Source: Candidatus Altimarinota bacterium | GTDB lineage: Bacteria > Patescibacteriota > Gracilibacteria > UBA4473 | DNA: 64,000 nt | Reading direction: 5' to 3' | Assembly: GCA_021734785.1 (NCBI GenBank) | Contig: JAIPIF010000003.1 | Location: forward strand, 79,201 to 143,200 | Shown here: in pieces, positions 7,086-15,081 of the stretch | Layout: every line of letters begins with the position of its first letter | Numbering within the stretch: the first letter of the stretch is position 1 | Translations under genes and position numbers: made by a program | The notes under the pieces: model-generated | Told to the model about the DNA's origin: nothing | The model's input: only the letters and a program-made list of their open reading frames with translations | The model's database searches: none

Positions 7086-8752
7086 GGCGTCTGGGATTCC
7101 TCAAGCGCTGTCTGAAACTCAATGAGTTTTTGACGAAATTCTTCCCAACTGGTGGCAGCAAGTGCCTCGGTGAGATGTGAAAAGTACGCTTCGTCGGTCA
7201 CACCTTTTTCGAGATACAGCGGCGCCGACCAGTACTCGCGGTACTGTTTTGCTTTTTGGTTGAAATGGTCCACGAGCAGCTGACTGACAAACTTTCGGTT
7301 GCCCTCAGTGTTGATCTCTTGCTGCGGAGTCAAAATGTCGAGCGCTGCGTCACGAACTTCCGGGAAAATATCGATCTGGGTGACCGTTTCTTCATTCAAT
7401 CGCTGAATCACCGTCTCCGCACTCTCCGCCCCCTGAAACGCCCGCTGGATTTTGCGCGGAAATTCCTCCTCGCGCTGCCCAGTGATCAGGTAATTTTTGG
7501 TCACATCCAGCTGGGCCCAGGCGATGGGAAAATCATTTTTGAATCCCTCCGTGATCTGCTGAATGAGAAAATTGCGCTGTTCACGATTTTGGCTTCCCTG
7601 TTTTCGCTCGCGCATCATCAGGATGCTCGCGTGATTGAAAATCTGTGCCCGAAAGTCCAGAAATCCTGCTTCGACACTTTCTTCGACCGCTTCCTCCACT
7701 ACAGTTTCTATGTCCATCGGTTCAGCCGGTTGGCTGGGGACTGGATCCGGCGTGCTCGGCTCTGGGGGATTTCCGGGATCTGGAGCGAGGGGCTCGGTCG
7801 GAGTACTGGTCTGCGGAACCCGTTTTTGGACCGCAGCCACTAGCTTTTCTCCCACGCCGGGGAGGTCTTTGGAAATTTGATCTGAGACCGCCTGTGCTCG
7901 CTCTGGATTTTCAGCGATCAATTTTGCCGCCAGCTTTAGGTCGTCCGTCGTGGTGATCTTTGGGGGCTCATACAGTGTGAGTGTGATACTTTCAATTTTA
8001 TCCGCAGAGACGATCAGCGGTTTGTTTTGAAAGAGAACCGTTTCTTTTGTTTGGAGCTCTTCGCCTGCTCCCGATTCAATCAGACTTTTGGCAAAATTTG
8101 ATGTTGAGCTCAGATACAGGTCTTTGGTCAGCAGAAGAAAAATACGCTGTTGATTGCGATCGAGAATTTTGACATTGGGGCCAATGGCCAAGTCCCCACG
8201 CCCTTCGACCAGTTCGTACGGGAGCTTTCCCACGGGCACGCCCGTTTCAAAGGCAATCATGTCGTTGATTTTGGCAATTTCCTCTGCCTCCCCAATCAAC
8301 CGCCCCACAATCGGTTTGGCCCCTCCAAATCCAGGGGGAATTTCTGGAAACACATACTTGGCATAGAGCGGTGTCCAGACGATCAGGAGCACAATTCCAA
8401 TCAGTTCCAGTCGGCGATAAATTCGATGACGGCGTTGGTTTTTGAGCGCTGTCTGCTTGCGCCTTTGCTGGGGGGTCATCATTTGGCGTCGTTTTTTTTC
8501 ACGCTTGGCAAAGACCGATCGCCCCAACTGGACAAATATCCATACCAAAAGCGGTCCAATCGCTGTCACGACCAAAAACATGATTCCCACAAACATGTAT
8601 CGCAGTTGTAAGAGCTCAAATTCAAAGCTCCCCAGTGTCCGCAGATAAATATTGAAAATGACCGTTCCCAAAATGTAGAAAAAAATCGAGAGGGCCAAGA
8701 AATATTTGGCTCCGTTTCGCTCAAGGATTTGTTCGAGGGTTTGTCCAGCCAT
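6557..8752 (-). CDS. Membrane protein with C-terminal Cys-rich CTDGIQNGDE repeats
   Basis: A 731-residue protein starting MAGQTLEQILERNG. Two hydrophobic segments (about residues 20-40 and 53-78) and a third (about 118-140) are separated by a very basic loop (KREKKRRQMMTPQQRRKQ). A long soluble region follows, then a Pro/Glu linker (PLAPDPGNPPEPSTPDP), a helical region, and six repeats of about 27-30 residues of the form CTDGIQNGDEEGVDCGG with four or five Cys each. Such repeats occur in secreted bacterial and eukaryotic proteins, where they are thought to be disulfide-rich; their function is unknown. Probably a membrane-anchored surface protein. It is cotranscribed with the downstream epimerase and possibly with the upstream YtxH-like gene. 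Confidence 0.85.
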   Translation of the reverse strand: MAGQTLEQILERNGAKYFLALSIFFYILGTVIFNIYLRTLGSFEFELLQLRYMFVGIMFLVVTAIGPLLVWIFVQLGRSVFAKREKKRRQMMTPQQRRKQTALKNQRRHRIYRRLELIGIVLLIVWTPLYAKYVFPEIPPGFGGAKPIVGRLIGEAEEIAKINDMIAFETGVPVGKLPYELVEGRGDLAIGPNVKILDRNQQRIFLLLTKDLYLSSTSNFAKSLIESGAGEELQTKETVLFQNKPLIVSADKIESITLTLYEPPKITTTDDLKLAAKLIAENPERAQAVSDQISKDLPGVGEKLVAAVQKRVPQTSTPTEPLAPDPGNPPEPSTPDPVPSQPAEPMDIETVVEEAVEESVEAGFLDFRAQIFNHASILMMRERKQGSQNREQRNFLIQQITEGFKNDFPIAWAQLDVTKNYLITGQREEEFPRKIQRAFQGAESAETVIQRLNEETVTQIDIFPEVRDAALDILTPQQEINTEGNRKFVSQLLVDHFNQKAKQYREYWSAPLYLEKGVTDEAYFSHLTEALAATSWEEFRQKLIEFQTALEESQTPEPTCTDGIQNGDEEGVDCGGTCPDACEPVESTELEPTCTDEIQNGDETGVDCGGSCDPCPVPETCQDGIQNQDETGVDCGGVCDACAPAETCTDGIQNQDETDVDCGGVCEACPVEPTCTDGIQNGDEEGVDCGGSCPTACEVSSPEPTCADGIKNGDEEGIDCGGSCPDACEPV

Positions 8753-8818
8753 ACATCGGGAAAAAAGAACGCGCTCAGCGTACAAATTTTTTCAAAAAGC
8801 GCAATGCCTTCTCGTTTC

Positions 8819-9283
8819 TTACTTCTTTATTTTCCGGGCAACGGTTTTGACTTCTTTTTTGGCACGTTTGCTTGCTTTTCCTGCCCGCTTTGTCGCTGAT
8901 TTTCGAAGCGACCCCGCTTTTTTGGTAGCAGAAGTTTTCAGTTTCCCCGCCGCCTCTTTCGCTTCCTGAGAGAGCCGTTCAAATTCTGCCTGCACTCTTT
9001 CACCGGCATCTTCTCCCAAGGATTCGGCTTTTTCTGCCAGCTCGTCAAAATGGACACGCAACTGTCGGACTGCCTGCTGGATATGCTCTGAGCTTTCGAC
9101 CCAACCTCTCGCTTCATTCCACATTTCCATTTTGCTGTCGACGACATCATGTCCTAGGTCTTTGAGCGGTGTTTTGGATTGTTTCAAGCGTGAACGCAAT
9201 TCTCTGCCCGGTCGCTGCGCAAAAAGGAGCCCCAAAAAGTATCCTGCGGCGATCGTGCTCCAGATTTTGAAAAGTTTTTTCAT
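8819..9283 (-). CDS. YtxH-like membrane-anchored protein with Lys-rich tail
   Basis: A 154-residue protein. The N-terminus (MKKLFKIWSTIAAGYFLGLLFAQRPGRELR) matches the YtxH pattern: one short hydrophobic segment followed by a basic stretch. The middle is a long amphipathic helix rich in Glu and Ala (about residues 45-110). The last 45 residues alternate Lys/Arg and Ala (TSATKKAGSLRKSATKRAGK...), like the basic tails of histone-H1-like proteins. YtxH proteins are stress-associated with unknown mechanism; the basic tail could bind nucleic acid or acidic polymers, which is inference. It lies 66 bp upstream of the Cys-repeat membrane-protein gene. Confidence 0.7.
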   Translation of the reverse strand: MKKLFKIWSTIAAGYFLGLLFAQRPGRELRSRLKQSKTPLKDLGHDVVDSKMEMWNEARGWVESSEHIQQAVRQLRVHFDELAEKAESLGEDAGERVQAEFERLSQEAKEAAGKLKTSATKKAGSLRKSATKRAGKASKRAKKEVKTVARKIKK

Positions 9284-9388
9284 GGAAAAAGGAAATTAAG
9301 TCGCTTTTGTTTTACACCGAGACGTTTTTTTTGTAAACTCCGCGCGCACATTTCGCATTGACTTTTTCTTTCTTTTTACGATTTGAAA

Positions 9389-9781
9389 ATGCCACACGTC
9401 ATCATCCTCTGCGGCTCTGAAAAAGATTTTCCCTTTGCGGAAAAAATCAAAGCTCCCCTGGAAGAAAAGGGTGTCTCTGTAAAACTCTTTGCCTCCTCTG
9501 CACACAAAAATGGAGAAAAAGTACTCGAAATCGTCCGGGAATTCGACGATGGAAAAAATGTGTTTGTGACGATCGCAGGACGATCCAACGCCCTCTCTGG
9601 ATTTGTCGCTGGTCACACAAATTCTGTCGTGATCGCGTGCCCTCCCCACAAGGACAAAATGGACTTCTTCATCAACATCAACTCAACGCTCCAGATGCCA
9701 AGCAAGACACCCGTTTTAACGATTCTCGATCCGGGAAACTGTGTCCTGGCGGTGGAACGGATTTTGAATTCTCAGAAATAA
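9389..9781 (+). CDS. PurE-like (AIR carboxylase domain) protein
   Basis: A 130-residue protein resembling PurE, the N5-carboxyaminoimidazole ribonucleotide mutase. ILCGSEKDFPFAEKI matches the PurE phosphate-binding start (GSxSDxxxM). SAHKNGEKVLEIV matches the SAHR/K loop that carries the catalytic His. ITIAGRSNALSGFVAG matches the AGxxxxLPG-type loop. It is shorter than typical PurE (about 160 residues), and the loop lacks the usual AAHLPG, so activity on purine intermediates is uncertain. Its stop is 1 nt before hisS, so the two form an operon. No other purine gene is nearby. Confidence 0.75.
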   Translation: MPHVIILCGSEKDFPFAEKIKAPLEEKGVSVKLFASSAHKNGEKVLEIVREFDDGKNVFVTIAGRSNALSGFVAGHTNSVVIACPPHKDKMDFFININSTLQMPSKTPVLTILDPGNCVLAVERILNSQK

Positions 9782-9782
9782 C

Positions 9783-11102
9783 ATGGCCCGAAAAATAAAA
9801 GCCCCCACCGGCACCGCAGACATGCTGCCTGATGCACATGATTTTGTGACGTTTGTCAAAAAAGTCGTCCGTCACCGATTTCGCCAAGCGGGATTTCGAC
9901 GGATTGAGGTACCGATTTTTGAGGAAACAGAACTCTTCGAGCGGTCGCTCGGTGTCGACAGTGAAATCATCAAACGAGAAGTTTATTCCTTCACCGATCC
10001 TCGCGGCCGCGACTTTTCCCTGCGGCCAGAGATGACCTCTGGCGTGGTGCGCGCCTTTTTGGAACACAAAATGTACGAAGGCCCGCTCCCGGTAGAGTTG
10101 TACTACATCGGCCGCTGTTTTCGATTTGAACGGCCAAAGTCTCGGACCCAACGAGAGTTTTGGCAGTTTGGTGGGGAAATCATCGGCGAGTCCGATCCGG
10201 CGATTGATGCTCAAATTATTTACCTCGGACATCGCATCCTAGCAGATCTGGGGATTCGGGATCGCTGTGATCTCAAAATTAATACGATTGGTTCGGTTGA
10301 GGATCGAGAAAAATACATTGATGCCCTTGCCAATTTTTATGCCGGAAAAGAGCGCAGTCTCTCCCCCCACGGACGCGAAAAACTCGAACAAAAAAAATAT
10401 CTCGATCTCTTGAATCCCCGCACAGAAGACGAAGAGGTGCTGGCAAAGATGGCCCCAAAAATCACGGATTTCCTCTCGGCACCGAGTCAGGAATTTTTTG
10501 ATCAGATGCTCTCGTATCTCAATGCGTTTGGCATCCCGTATACGATCGACCCTACGCTCGTGCGACCACTCCAGTATTATTCACAGACAACCTTTGAATT
10601 TCGAAAGACGGACTCTCGGGAAAAAATTCTTGTCGGAGGGCGGTATGACGGATTGGGCAAAAAAATGGGACACGAGAAGGTTTTGGGCGGATGTGGTTTT
10701 GCTGCGGGAATGGAGCGCACGATTGCGCTAATGAAAGAAGGAGGAATCGCGGTTCCACAAAAAGATATTTTGCAGATTTTCGTCGCCGCCACAGGAGTCG
10801 TGGCCAAAAAGCACGCCCTGCCAATTTTGGTGAAGCTGCGCGAGCACGGATTTCATGCGGTCGGAGTGCTGGGCAAGACCTCGATGGAAGAACAACTCAA
10901 TCGCGCCCAAAAATTTCACGTCCCCTACACTATTTTGATGGGCGATCTGGAGATCAAGAAAAATGAAGTTATCGTGCGAAACATGCAGAGCGGAAAATCC
11001 GAAACCATCTCTGCCGACGACATTGTCCCCCACATGGAAAAACTCCTCGGTGGACAAAAAGCCCTGGACACAACTGATGACTTTTTGCCGAAGAAGCAAT
11101 AA
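9783..11102 (+). CDS. hisS: Histidyl-tRNA synthetase
   Basis: A 439-residue class II synthetase charging tRNA-His. It opens with the family start (PTGTADMLPDAHDF). LRPEMTSGVVRAF and FRFERPKSRTQREFWQFGGEIIG form motif 2 and the ATP site. The His-specific region is LVGGRYDGLGKKMG, and motif 3 is GCGFAAGMERTIALM. The C-terminal anticodon-binding domain (about residues 325-425) contains the expected alternating strands (LQIFVAATGV...). The length is normal. It is directly downstream of the PurE-like gene, and its stop abuts the convergent 11103 gene. Confidence 0.97.
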   Translation: MARKIKAPTGTADMLPDAHDFVTFVKKVVRHRFRQAGFRRIEVPIFEETELFERSLGVDSEIIKREVYSFTDPRGRDFSLRPEMTSGVVRAFLEHKMYEGPLPVELYYIGRCFRFERPKSRTQREFWQFGGEIIGESDPAIDAQIIYLGHRILADLGIRDRCDLKINTIGSVEDREKYIDALANFYAGKERSLSPHGREKLEQKKYLDLLNPRTEDEEVLAKMAPKITDFLSAPSQEFFDQMLSYLNAFGIPYTIDPTLVRPLQYYSQTTFEFRKTDSREKILVGGRYDGLGKKMGHEKVLGGCGFAAGMERTIALMKEGGIAVPQKDILQIFVAATGVVAKKHALPILVKLREHGFHAVGVLGKTSMEEQLNRAQKFHVPYTILMGDLEIKKNEVIVRNMQSGKSETISADDIVPHMEKLLGGQKALDTTDDFLPKKQ

Positions 11103-11537
11103 TTATTCTGTTTCTTCTGTCTTTGTGTGATCCGAGTCAAACCGGACATCCCGCGGGGCCATGTTGTCCCGGAATTTTCTGACGGGATCAGGAAGGATTT
11201 TTTGAATTGAGGAAAGTGTCTGTTCACACATCTCACGAAATCTTTTTTGGGACAACGCATACCGGATGTCACTGATACGAGTCGAAATCCAGTCCGAAAC
11301 ATCCGTTCTGTCGGGATAATTCGCATCTCCCGGGGTTCCTTCTTCTTGTTCCAAACGATCTCGGATTTCTTGTGTGCGATCTTGCAAAACTTCTTTTGGA
11401 AACGACAAACCCCATGCGTGCTGAAACCGAACTTTGAGTTTGTCAGCGGCCTCTGAAAACATGCTGAAGGGATGCCCCTCTTCGTGTTTGTCTTCAACTG
11501 CTTCCAATTTTTGCTGAAGCGTTTTTGGTCGATTCAT
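11103..11537 (-). CDS. Hypothetical protein, helical and charged
   Basis: A 144-residue soluble protein without signal peptide or membrane segment. It is rich in Lys, Glu and Arg, with helical heptad-like stretches at 1-25 and 85-115. It has a Cys at about residue 112 and an acidic C-terminus (HTKTEETE). I recognise no family. Its stop codon touches hisS (convergent, no spacer), and it is divergent from recR with about 55 bp between starts. Confidence 0.6.
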   Translation of the reverse strand: MNRPKTLQQKLEAVEDKHEEGHPFSMFSEAADKLKVRFQHAWGLSFPKEVLQDRTQEIRDRLEQEEGTPGDANYPDRTDVSDWISTRISDIRYALSQKRFREMCEQTLSSIQKILPDPVRKFRDNMAPRDVRFDSDHTKTEETE

Positions 11538-11545
11538 TTTTCTGG

Positions 11546-11551
11546 TACAAT
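11546..11551 (+). promoter_or_regulatory. Extended -10 box of recR
   Basis: TGG followed by TACAAT, 42 bp upstream of the recR start. TTTTGG 17 bp further upstream is a poor -35 box. The same TGGTACAAT string occurs before other genes in the window. Confidence 0.45.
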
Positions 11552-11592
11552 TCCGCAGAACTTTTTAGAGGAAATTTAAATTTTTGTCAAGA

Positions 11593-12198
11593 ATGCCCCT
11601 GCTCCCCCGCTCCATTTCTGATGCGATCGAAGCCCTCTCGGATCTCCCGGGAATCGGGACTCGCAGTGCAGAACGACTGGTATTTGCGCTCCTCAAAAAT
11701 GAAAATGGACTGGAGCAAAAAATCGGCATTACCCTCCAGGAACTCAAGAAAAATCTTCATGAATGTGAGCAGTGCTGTCATTTGGCCGAAGAGCCGCTGT
11801 GTCCCATCTGTCAGGATTCCGGACGCAGTGACAAACAACTCTGTGTGATTGCGTCTCCGCTGGATCTTTTGGCACTGGAGCGCACCCATGAGTACCGAGG
11901 AAAATATCACGTTCTGCACGGTGTGATCAGCCCTCTCGATCGAGTGCGCCCTGAGGATTTGCGAATGGACTCTCTTTTTGATCGTCTAAAAAAAGACGTA
12001 CCAGAAGAAATCATTCTCGCGCTCTCGGGCACCGCAGAAGCAGATGCTACGGCACTCTACCTGCACGACGAACTGGGGAAAATTTTTCCAGGAAAAATCT
12101 CACGACTTGCTCGTGGCATTCCTTCGGGCGGCGATCTGGACTACCTCGACGCGGGCACCCTCAGTCGCGCCATGCTGGAGCGGCGGGCGTTTGACTGA
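11593..12198 (+). CDS. recR: Recombination protein RecR
   Basis: A 201-residue protein that acts with RecF/RecO in loading RecA at gaps. The N-terminal helix-hairpin-helix is ALSDLPGIGTRSAERLVFAL. The zinc finger has CEQC and CPIC pairs (about residues 56-73), followed by the Toprim domain (LCVIASPLDLLALE, HVLHGVISPLDRVRPEDL). The C-terminal signature is SRLARGIPSGGDLDYLD. The length is typical (about 200). The ATG at 11593 is preferred over an upstream TTG. Convergent with the 12199 gene, with stops adjacent. Confidence 0.97.
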   Translation: MPLLPRSISDAIEALSDLPGIGTRSAERLVFALLKNENGLEQKIGITLQELKKNLHECEQCCHLAEEPLCPICQDSGRSDKQLCVIASPLDLLALERTHEYRGKYHVLHGVISPLDRVRPEDLRMDSLFDRLKKDVPEEIILALSGTAEADATALYLHDELGKIFPGKISRLARGIPSGGDLDYLDAGTLSRAMLERRAFD

Positions 12199-12462
12199 TC
12201 AATAAATTCCACCCGAGGTTTCTGCATCATTTTTCTCAATCGCAGAAATTTTTTTCTGCACCACTTCGATAATTTCTGGCAACGACTGCAGTACACCACC
12301 GGCCTGTTTTTTATATGTTGAGAGATCTAAATTTTTCAGTTTCGCTTCATCTACTGCAAATCCCCCGAATTGGACAGCGTTCCGAATCAATGTTTTGAGT
12401 TTTTCCTCTGAAGAAGAAAAATCTTCTGGAGGGGTCCCGCGACCGATATTTTCTGGAGTCAT
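12199..12462 (-). CDS. Hypothetical small protein
   Basis: An 87-residue soluble protein (MTPENIGRGTPPEDFSSSEEKL...), mostly helical by composition, with no Cys, signal peptide or membrane segment. It lies 6 bp after the 12469-13143 gene on the same strand and is likely the last gene of that operon. No family recognised. Confidence 0.55.
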   Translation of the reverse strand: MTPENIGRGTPPEDFSSSEEKLKTLIRNAVQFGGFAVDEAKLKNLDLSTYKKQAGGVLQSLPEIIEVVQKKISAIEKNDAETSGGIY

Positions 12463-12468
12463 GAATTT

Positions 12469-13143
12469 TTATGAATTATTGAAACGATCGAGAGGATCAG
12501 CGGTCCACTTCCCTTCTGTGACCCGGCGATCCACCTGCTGGAGAAGAAATTGCATCTCCGCCAACACGTCTTTTTCCGGAGAAAAATCTCCGGCAGTTAT
12601 CTGGTCCGCCCACGCATAAATCTGTGAAGCCAGTTCGTCTGCTGACATGCGCCGAATGATTTTTTGTTTTTCCGCTGGACACTCTGTGTCATTGAGAGAA
12701 AACCGTGCTATTCCTTTTTTGAGAAAACGAACCCCCTCTCGGAGTTTTGGAGGAAGTTGTGCTTTTTTGAGAGCACGCTGTGCCAAAATTTCTCGTACCC
12801 TGCCTCTATACCGAGAAAAATGTTTTAAAAAAAAGTCCCCCTCATAATTCGCAAATTCAAAATCACCCTCTGCTTTCTTTTTTCGCTCGAGTGCATTTTC
12901 TATTTTGAAATCCTTTCTCGGTGAAAAGAACCGAGAGACTGGCAGTTTTTTGTGCGATATAACTTTGTCAATAACTTTCGAAACCTGTGGATGAATCTTG
13001 CTCTCTTCGCAGGACAAGGCATGACACAGTTGTAAAAATTCTTCTTCCGGGAGGGAGTCAAACAAAAGCGATTTGAGCTCTTTTTGTGAGCCCACTCCAA
13101 ACTCTTCAAAATTGATGATTTCCGAATGATTTTCTGGTTTCAT
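12469..13143 (-). CDS. Hypothetical protein
   Basis: A 224-residue soluble protein, basic in the middle (RKKKAEGDFEFANYEGDFFLKHF, RALKKAQLPPKLREGVRFLKKG) and helical towards the C-terminus (KQKIIRRMSADELASQIYAWADQ). I recognise no family. It sits 22 bp downstream of the glycosyltransferase gene and 6 bp upstream of the 87-residue gene on the same strand, indicating one transcript. Confidence 0.6.
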   Translation of the reverse strand: MKPENHSEIINFEEFGVGSQKELKSLLFDSLPEEEFLQLCHALSCEESKIHPQVSKVIDKVISHKKLPVSRFFSPRKDFKIENALERKKKAEGDFEFANYEGDFFLKHFSRYRGRVREILAQRALKKAQLPPKLREGVRFLKKGIARFSLNDTECPAEKQKIIRRMSADELASQIYAWADQITAGDFSPEKDVLAEMQFLLQQVDRRVTEGKWTADPLDRFNNS

Positions 13144-13165
13144 CTACAATCTCTCTAAAACTTTT

Positions 13166-14014
13166 CTATTTTTTTGTCAACCAATTTTTCTTCCACTCGT
13201 ACCACCATTCTGCCGGGGGATAAAACGGCGCCACAAACCACGCAATCGGGAGAAATGCCCGCAGCACGTACAAACGAAATCCCCGCGGCAGGACCTCCAG
13301 CTCCGGATGGAGAGATTCAAACACGTGTGCATTTTTACGGGCGTTGCGGGTGTTATTCCAGACCTGCTCAGGGGTCTGCGCATGATCGTGCAGCACCTCC
13401 CACTCCGGATCGAAAAAAAGACGCATCCCTTTTTGGGCCATACGATACCCAAATTCGATATCCTCAAATCCCCAGCCTTTGAATTTTTCGGAAAACCGAT
13501 CCTCTTCGATCAGCGCTTTTTTGAGAGAAATATTCGATGTGTAAAAATGACGAAAATTGGCTCCGTGTTTTTCGATGGAGCGAAAGGCAAACTGGGCATT
13601 GTTTTGGAGCCAGCGGTGAAACGCATCACGAGCGAGCGCGGGTGTCCAGGAAATCCGCCCCAGGAGGGCTGACTTTTTTTCCGGATGAATGCGGTGAAAC
13701 CGCTCCAGTCGCACCAGCCATTGATCTCGTGGCAGCGTGTCGTCCCCGAGAAAAGCGATGATGTCTCCAGTGGCTTTTTCCAGTCCCAAATTTCGGGCAC
13801 CGGAGGCAAACTTCTTTTCTTTTGTTCGAAGGATTTTTATTTTTTGATCAATTTTTTTGATCATCTTTCGCTTCTCTGGGTCTACCTCGCCATCGAAAAC
13901 AACCAAAATCTCTGGCCGAAATCGATCGTACCCATCACAGGCAACGATCCGCCGCAGGACCGGAAAAAGGGTCTTGCGTCCGAGCGTCGGGATGATGATG
14001 GAAATGGTTTGCAT
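13166..14014 (-). CDS. Glycosyltransferase family 2
   Basis: A 282-residue GT-A fold transferase. It begins MQTISIIIPTLGRKTLFPVL, the usual first strand. GARNLGLEKATGDIIAFLGDDTLP carries the DxD-like GDD that binds the metal-nucleotide sugar. GWGFEDIEFGYRMAQKG is the ED acceptor/catalytic motif typical of the family. The C-terminal end is hydrophobic and aromatic (LRAFLPIAWFVAPFYPPAEWW), suggesting membrane association. It transfers an unknown sugar, probably to surface polysaccharide. The start is ATG 14014, overlapping by one base the stop of the PsiE-like gene (TGATG), so translation is coupled. An in-frame start at 14134 lies inside that gene and is rejected. Confidence 0.92.
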   Translation of the reverse strand: MQTISIIIPTLGRKTLFPVLRRIVACDGYDRFRPEILVVFDGEVDPEKRKMIKKIDQKIKILRTKEKKFASGARNLGLEKATGDIIAFLGDDTLPRDQWLVRLERFHRIHPEKKSALLGRISWTPALARDAFHRWLQNNAQFAFRSIEKHGANFRHFYTSNISLKKALIEEDRFSEKFKGWGFEDIEFGYRMAQKGMRLFFDPEWEVLHDHAQTPEQVWNNTRNARKNAHVFESLHPELEVLPRGFRLYVLRAFLPIAWFVAPFYPPAEWWYEWKKNWLTKK

Positions 14015-14454
14015 CAGAGGGGAAAAGATTCCTGGGTATCTTTTTGTTTGGATTTTTTTTGCAGCAAGTACTGGTTTTTGTATTCCAGGACAAACAGTGC
14101 TCCCACCAAAATCAGGGTGGAAATCGAATACCACATGACCCGCTCCGGATCGTGAAATGCAATCACCGTTTCCCGCATCATGTCTGTGATGCCGATGTAG
14201 ATAAAAAAGCGAATCGGAAAATGGTACTGCTTTTGGAAATAAATCTTGATCGCAGCCACCAGCTCCACGTAGAGCAAAATACGAAAGATTTTTTCCAGCA
14301 TCTCTCGGTGCGCTGGTCCCTCCTGAAAGACTGAAAGAGCAAACTCGGCAAACGTCCAGCCGATCAGCCCCAAGAAAATAACGCCGATGAGCCCAAGCGC
14401 CACGGCGCCGAAAAAGTGAAAAATGTTTGCAATTTTTTTATTCCATTTCTTCAT
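14014..14454 (-). CDS. PsiE-like phosphate-starvation membrane protein
   Basis: A 146-residue integral membrane protein with four predicted transmembrane helices (about residues 15-37, 58-75, 82-97 and 108-127). The segment LLYVELVAAIKIYF...FPIRFFIYIGITDMMRETV matches the conserved core of the PsiE family (DUF2495-like), whose molecular role is unknown. The C-terminus is polar and cytoplasmic. It is the first gene of a leftward cluster with the glycosyltransferase. Confidence 0.8.
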   Translation of the reverse strand: MKKWNKKIANIFHFFGAVALGLIGVIFLGLIGWTFAEFALSVFQEGPAHREMLEKIFRILLYVELVAAIKIYFQKQYHFPIRFFIYIGITDMMRETVIAFHDPERVMWYSISTLILVGALFVLEYKNQYLLQKKSKQKDTQESFPL

Positions 14455-14492
14455 GGCTTCTGCACTCTAGCGTTTTTTACAAAAATGAAAAA

Positions 14493-14771
14493 TCATTTTT
14501 GGATAACCTTTCTCCCGAAAATTTTCACTCCCTCTCCTTTCAAAAGTTCTTCTTTTTTTCCCAGATTTCCGTTGTACCCATCGAGTTTTCCATCGGAACA
14601 AATTACTCGATGACAGGGCACGGACGGATCGCGGTTTTGTTTCATCAAATTCCCCACGACCCGAGCGGCTCCCGGAGAGCCTGCCAGTGCGGCGATTTCG
14701 CCGTATGTAGAGACTGCTCCGGCAGGAATTTTCTTGACCCAGTCAAACACGCGAGTAGAAAAATCTTCCAT
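14493..14771 (-). CDS. Methylated-DNA--protein-cysteine methyltransferase domain protein
   Basis: A 92-residue protein comprising only the DNA-binding/active-site domain of O6-alkylguanine transferases. The active-site motif PCHRV is intact (Cys at about residue 53), so it is not an alkyltransferase-like protein, which has Trp there. VSTYGEIAALAGSPGAARVVGNLM is the helix-turn-helix with the Arg finger region (AARVVG). It repairs O6-alkylguanine by irreversible transfer of the alkyl group to Cys. The usual N-terminal RNase-H-like domain is absent, as in other minimal homologues. Confidence 0.92.
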   Translation of the reverse strand: MEDFSTRVFDWVKKIPAGAVSTYGEIAALAGSPGAARVVGNLMKQNRDPSVPCHRVICSDGKLDGYNGNLGKKEELLKGEGVKIFGRKVIQK

Positions 14772-14819
14772 GGACTTCCATTTAAAAATATTCCTTTCAA
14801 AAAATCAAAAGGAAAAAGA

Positions 14820-14849
14820 TTGACGACTGTTTTCTTGTGCGCGCACAAT
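14820..14849 (+). promoter_or_regulatory. Promoter of the 14.86-15.1 kb RNA
   Basis: TTGACG at 14820-14825, 18 bp, CACAAT at 14844-14849. No substantial protein-coding frame follows. The next rightward signal is a terminator at 15082-15111. Confidence 0.6.
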
Positions 14850-15025
14850 CCGAGCGAGAGTAAATTTTGTGGTTTTTTTCAAACAGTTGGGTCATGCAAA
14901 ATTCCGGCATGTGGCACTCTCCCACAGGCACTCAGGACACGGAAAATTGCTTCGCCGAACGATCGAAAAAAACGGGTTTGTCTCTCCCTGTCCTGAAAAA
15001 ATCTATTTCCTAACCCATCCACAAA

Positions 15026-15067
15026 ATGGCAGTCAAGAAACCGAAAGGCGGCAAAAAAGGCAAATAA
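15026..15067 (+). CDS. Possible 13-residue basic peptide MAVKKPKGGKKGK
   Basis: A tiny open frame with six Lys in 13 residues, ending 14 bp before a terminator. There is no Shine-Dalgarno sequence, and its start codon lies in the 3' strand of the predicted closing stem of the putative RNA, so it may never be translated. It is recorded because the composition is strongly biased and the position between the structured region and the terminator is unusual. Confidence 0.25.
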   Translation: MAVKKPKGGKKGK

Positions 15068-15081
15068 CTATTTGCTGAAAG

